Source: Camelus bactrianus
Lineage: Eukaryota > Chordata > Mammalia > Artiodactyla > Camelidae
Reading direction: 5' to 3'
Assembly: GCF_048773025.1 (NCBI RefSeq)
Contig: NC_133566.1
Coordinates: 8,407,501 to 8,471,500, forward strand
DNA: 64,000 nucleotides
Positions 62,200-64,000 of this stretch are shown here, one piece after another. The notes beneath the pieces were generated by a model. That model worked only from the letters and a program-made list of their open reading frames with translations. It was not told the origin of the DNA and made no database searches. The stretch's first letter is position 1. The number at the start of each line of letters is the position of its first letter. Position numbers and translations under genes: made by a program.

Positions 62200-62705
62200 T
62201 TATCTGCCCTATGCTATAGTAAAATCTATTTTCCTAATTAAGCATTGTGTAAATGTTTTGTGTTTTTCCAATAACTATCTAATGACATTAAAGTTTGTTT
62301 CCTAGAGCCCAAAGTGTCAAAATTTTACATGTGTATTTAAGTGTGTGTTTATGTATGTAAAGTATATGTACATATATATTTAATTACATCAAAGTACTTT
62401 TTCCATAATTTTAATTTTTGTTTTTTATTCCCAATCAAATTTAAGCATAATAGGAGGGCAGAAATTTTTGTTTTCCTTTTCTTGTTGTTCATTGCTGCCT
62501 CCCCAGTGCTTAGGTCCAACCATTGCACATAAAATTTCAGTCAGAATATTTTTATAATGTGTAGATAAAATTTTACCCACTAAAATCATCCTGTATCTGC
62601 CAACGTAGATAAGTAAATAAAAGAAATCTTGCCCCTCTACAATATGAAATTGATTTTTGCTGTAGGATGTCAAAAGTTAGTTAAAGTCTATGTACAGCCC
62701 TTCAT
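62200..62705. other. Intergenic sequence, nothing recognised
   Basis: AT-rich sequence with 'gtatgtaaagtatatgtacata' simple text near 62,350. No gene is seen. Confidence 0.45.
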
Positions 62706-62708
62706 TTA

Positions 62709-63633
62709 ATGAGCCAGGAGAACCCTCAGCTTTTGCAGCAAACTAGTCAGCAATAGGAGAAATTCATCCAGATATTGAAATAAGCCCCCTGGAGCTGGTG
62801 GATATCTGGGATGTGGAGCATGAAATGGGTCCATAAGTGAGGAGGCCGGGAAGATGAACTCCATCCAAGTGACAATGTAGGAGAAAGAAGTTATAGGCAA
62901 GTTGAAAGCCCTGGGCTTCCCAGAGAACCTGGTGATCCAGAACTACTTAGCTTGTGGAAAAACAAAAAGCAAAAAATAAAACAAAACCAACCAACCAGAG
63001 ACACTGGCTGCAACTTCCTCCTGAATCAGAACTTTGACGAGGAATGATACTGGGAGGGAGGGCAGGCCACACACAGCCCCCATCCTAAGCTCACTCCACA
63101 AATTGGAAAACAATCAGAAGCCTTAAAATAAAACTCCCCAACTTCCTACCCTCCTAAAGTGGCCTCATTCCCACCTTGGCTTGAGAGAACCCATGCCAGA
63201 CAGCTGTCTCCTATCCCCTGTCCCAGCCCAGCCTCCTGGTAGGATTGGGCCTCTGTCCCATTTTCCTACATGCAGATGGAGAGATGGGTGCTTGCTTCCC
63301 CCTCCCTCAAAGAATCCCTGAGACTTCCCCACTCCTCTTCTAAGGCGAGGGGAACCTAGAGCCCCAAACTCTCATCTTGCATTGGAGTGACCCAATCTTT
63401 CCATCTGGGGTGAGTACTCGGAGGTCCAAGGCCCCCTCCATTGTCTGGCATTGACTTTCAGCCCGCATCCCTTTGCTGGGGAGTGAAATGTCTGGTTTGT
63501 TTTGCCCGGGGAAGGGGTAAGATCAGAGCCGCTCTGAAAGTCAAGGCCACCACCTACCCCGGAATACAGCAGTGTCTCTAATAAAGGTTTCTAACTGAAT
63601 AAAGTTTTAAAAGCCAAAAAATAAAAATAAAAG
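62709..63633 (+). pseudogene. RAD23AP: RAD23A processed retrocopy, 5'-truncated
   Basis: RAD23A shuttles ubiquitinated proteins to the proteasome and supports XPC in nucleotide-excision repair. The copy starts mid-gene at 'GQENPQLLQQ' (62,711) and covers about the last 90 codons without introns. Readable parts are 'QQISxHQEQFIQMLNE' text, 'PPGELADISDVEGE' text (62,788-62,822), and UBA2 '[25 protein letters not shown]' (62,880-62,954). An A-rich insertion of about 40 bp follows (62,957-62,996), then 'LAATSS' and the terminal 'QNFDEE' with TGA near 63,047. The GC-rich 3' UTR has AATAAA at 63,580 and 63,598 and an A-rich tail to about 63,633. Several in-frame stops and frameshifts break it. The 'ELADISDVEGE' segment points to RAD23A rather than RAD23B. 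Confidence 0.87.
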
Positions 63634-63908
63634 GCGAAGGAGCCAGCTCCCACAGAGCAGGGTGTCTATACGTGAGCTAGGCCAGAAAGCGAGACTATTA
63701 CCCTGAAGCCGCTCTTGAGAGAAAAGACTTAAGGAACAGGCAGCGATGGTCTCCTACCTCACAACTGCTAGGACGGACGTTCAGCCCCGGACATTCGGCC
63801 CCGAGGATGTTTCCCAGAGCACCTCCGGGTTGCCGCAGCCATGCACCTCTGCTGACTAGGGACGGCGGCATCTGGAAGCCTCTGGAAGCCTCTGTTCCTG
63901 CCTCGGGC

Positions 63909-63917
63909 ACTTCCGGC
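63909..63917 (-). promoter_or_regulatory. ETS/GABPA-type motif
   Basis: 'acttccggc' on the plus strand is GCCGGAAGT on the minus strand, a full match to the ETS-family (GABPA/ELK) core CCGGAAGT. Occupancy is inferred only from context. Confidence 0.5.
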
Positions 63918-63943
63918 TCCCAAAAGGCTCGAGATTTGCAACC

Positions 63944-63955
63944 TGCACATGCGCA
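63944..63955. promoter_or_regulatory. NRF1-like motif
   Basis: 'tgcacatgcgca' matches the NRF1 palindrome YGCGCAYGCGCR with one mismatch (A for G at the fourth base). It lies 35 bp from the ETS motif start, a combination common at CpG-rich promoters. Confidence 0.45.
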
Positions 63956-64000
63956 GTCCACTTCTTCGCCAGCCTCTGGCGCAGCCTCTCGCTCTGCGGC

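Larger units (their letters stand above)
63640..64000. promoter_or_regulatory. CpG-rich, promoter-like right edge
   Basis: GC content and CpG frequency rise abruptly here: about twenty CpGs in 360 bp, against almost none per kilobase across most of the window. An ETS-type 'acttccgg' and an NRF1-like 'tgcacatgcgca' lie close together near the right edge. No TATA box is obvious. This is the layout of a TATA-less housekeeping promoter or CpG-island shore. The transcript, its direction and its start site are not determined, and the gene probably lies beyond 64,000. Confidence 0.6.

Noticed and set aside
63698-63961. 87-codon minus-strand frame in the CpG-rich right edge
   Set aside because: Frames stay open by chance in GC-rich DNA. 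There is no recognised domain, and the ETS/NRF1 motifs lie inside it. A first exon here cannot be excluded, but is not supported.
1-64000. CRISPR arrays, bacterial operons, riboswitches or phage-type systems
   Set aside because: The DNA is mammalian nuclear sequence. The regularly repeated motifs present are microsatellites and transposon tails.

Overview
The window looks like nuclear DNA from a camelid (camel, llama or alpaca). The best evidence is a tRNA-derived SINE at 8,562-8,693 (degraded copy at 22,579-22,700) with the internal promoter boxes and 'ggtcctgggttcaatcccc' core typical of camelid SINEs. LINE-1 copies with cetartiodactyl-style 3' ends, MIR, L2, MaLR/ERV LTR and Tigger fossils fit a placental mammal. 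Base composition is AT-rich almost throughout, and I find no intact host protein-coding gene, tRNA gene or CRISPR array.

Layout: 1-17,000 is mostly single-copy AT-rich sequence. It holds an inverted L1 tail, a MIR, one camelid SINE, microsatellites, a fossil ERV LTR, and a perfect 21-bp inverted repeat at 15,465-15,507. A broken L1 lies at 17,035-18,990. From 19,000 to 39,400 the sequence is gene-poor, with a MaLR LTR, L1 tails, MIRs, an old L1 3' half, an MLT1J/K-like LTR and a Tigger transposase fragment. The most complete L1 is at 39,975-44,840; ORF1 and ORF2 remnants are readable in long pieces, but an internal deletion joins the two. At 47,600-52,700 several ancient L1s overlie one another, with a fossil LTR inserted. 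A near-full-length HSPD1 retrocopy on the minus strand spans 54,411-56,651. A second long but broken L1, with another L1 tail inserted in it, spans 57,283-62,197.

The right edge is different. A 5'-truncated RAD23A retrocopy (62,709-63,633) is followed directly by CpG-rich sequence (63,640-64,000) with an ETS motif and a near-consensus NRF1 motif 35 bp apart. This resembles a housekeeping promoter whose gene lies mostly or wholly beyond the window.

I do not see a convincing undescribed biological system. The observations most worth following are the promoter-like right edge, the ORF1-ORF2 junction in the L1 at 40-45 kb, the shared Asp-to-Asn change in the reverse-transcriptase motif of two L1s (explained by CpG decay), and the 21-bp palindrome. 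All family names come from memory of consensus sequences, not from a database search.
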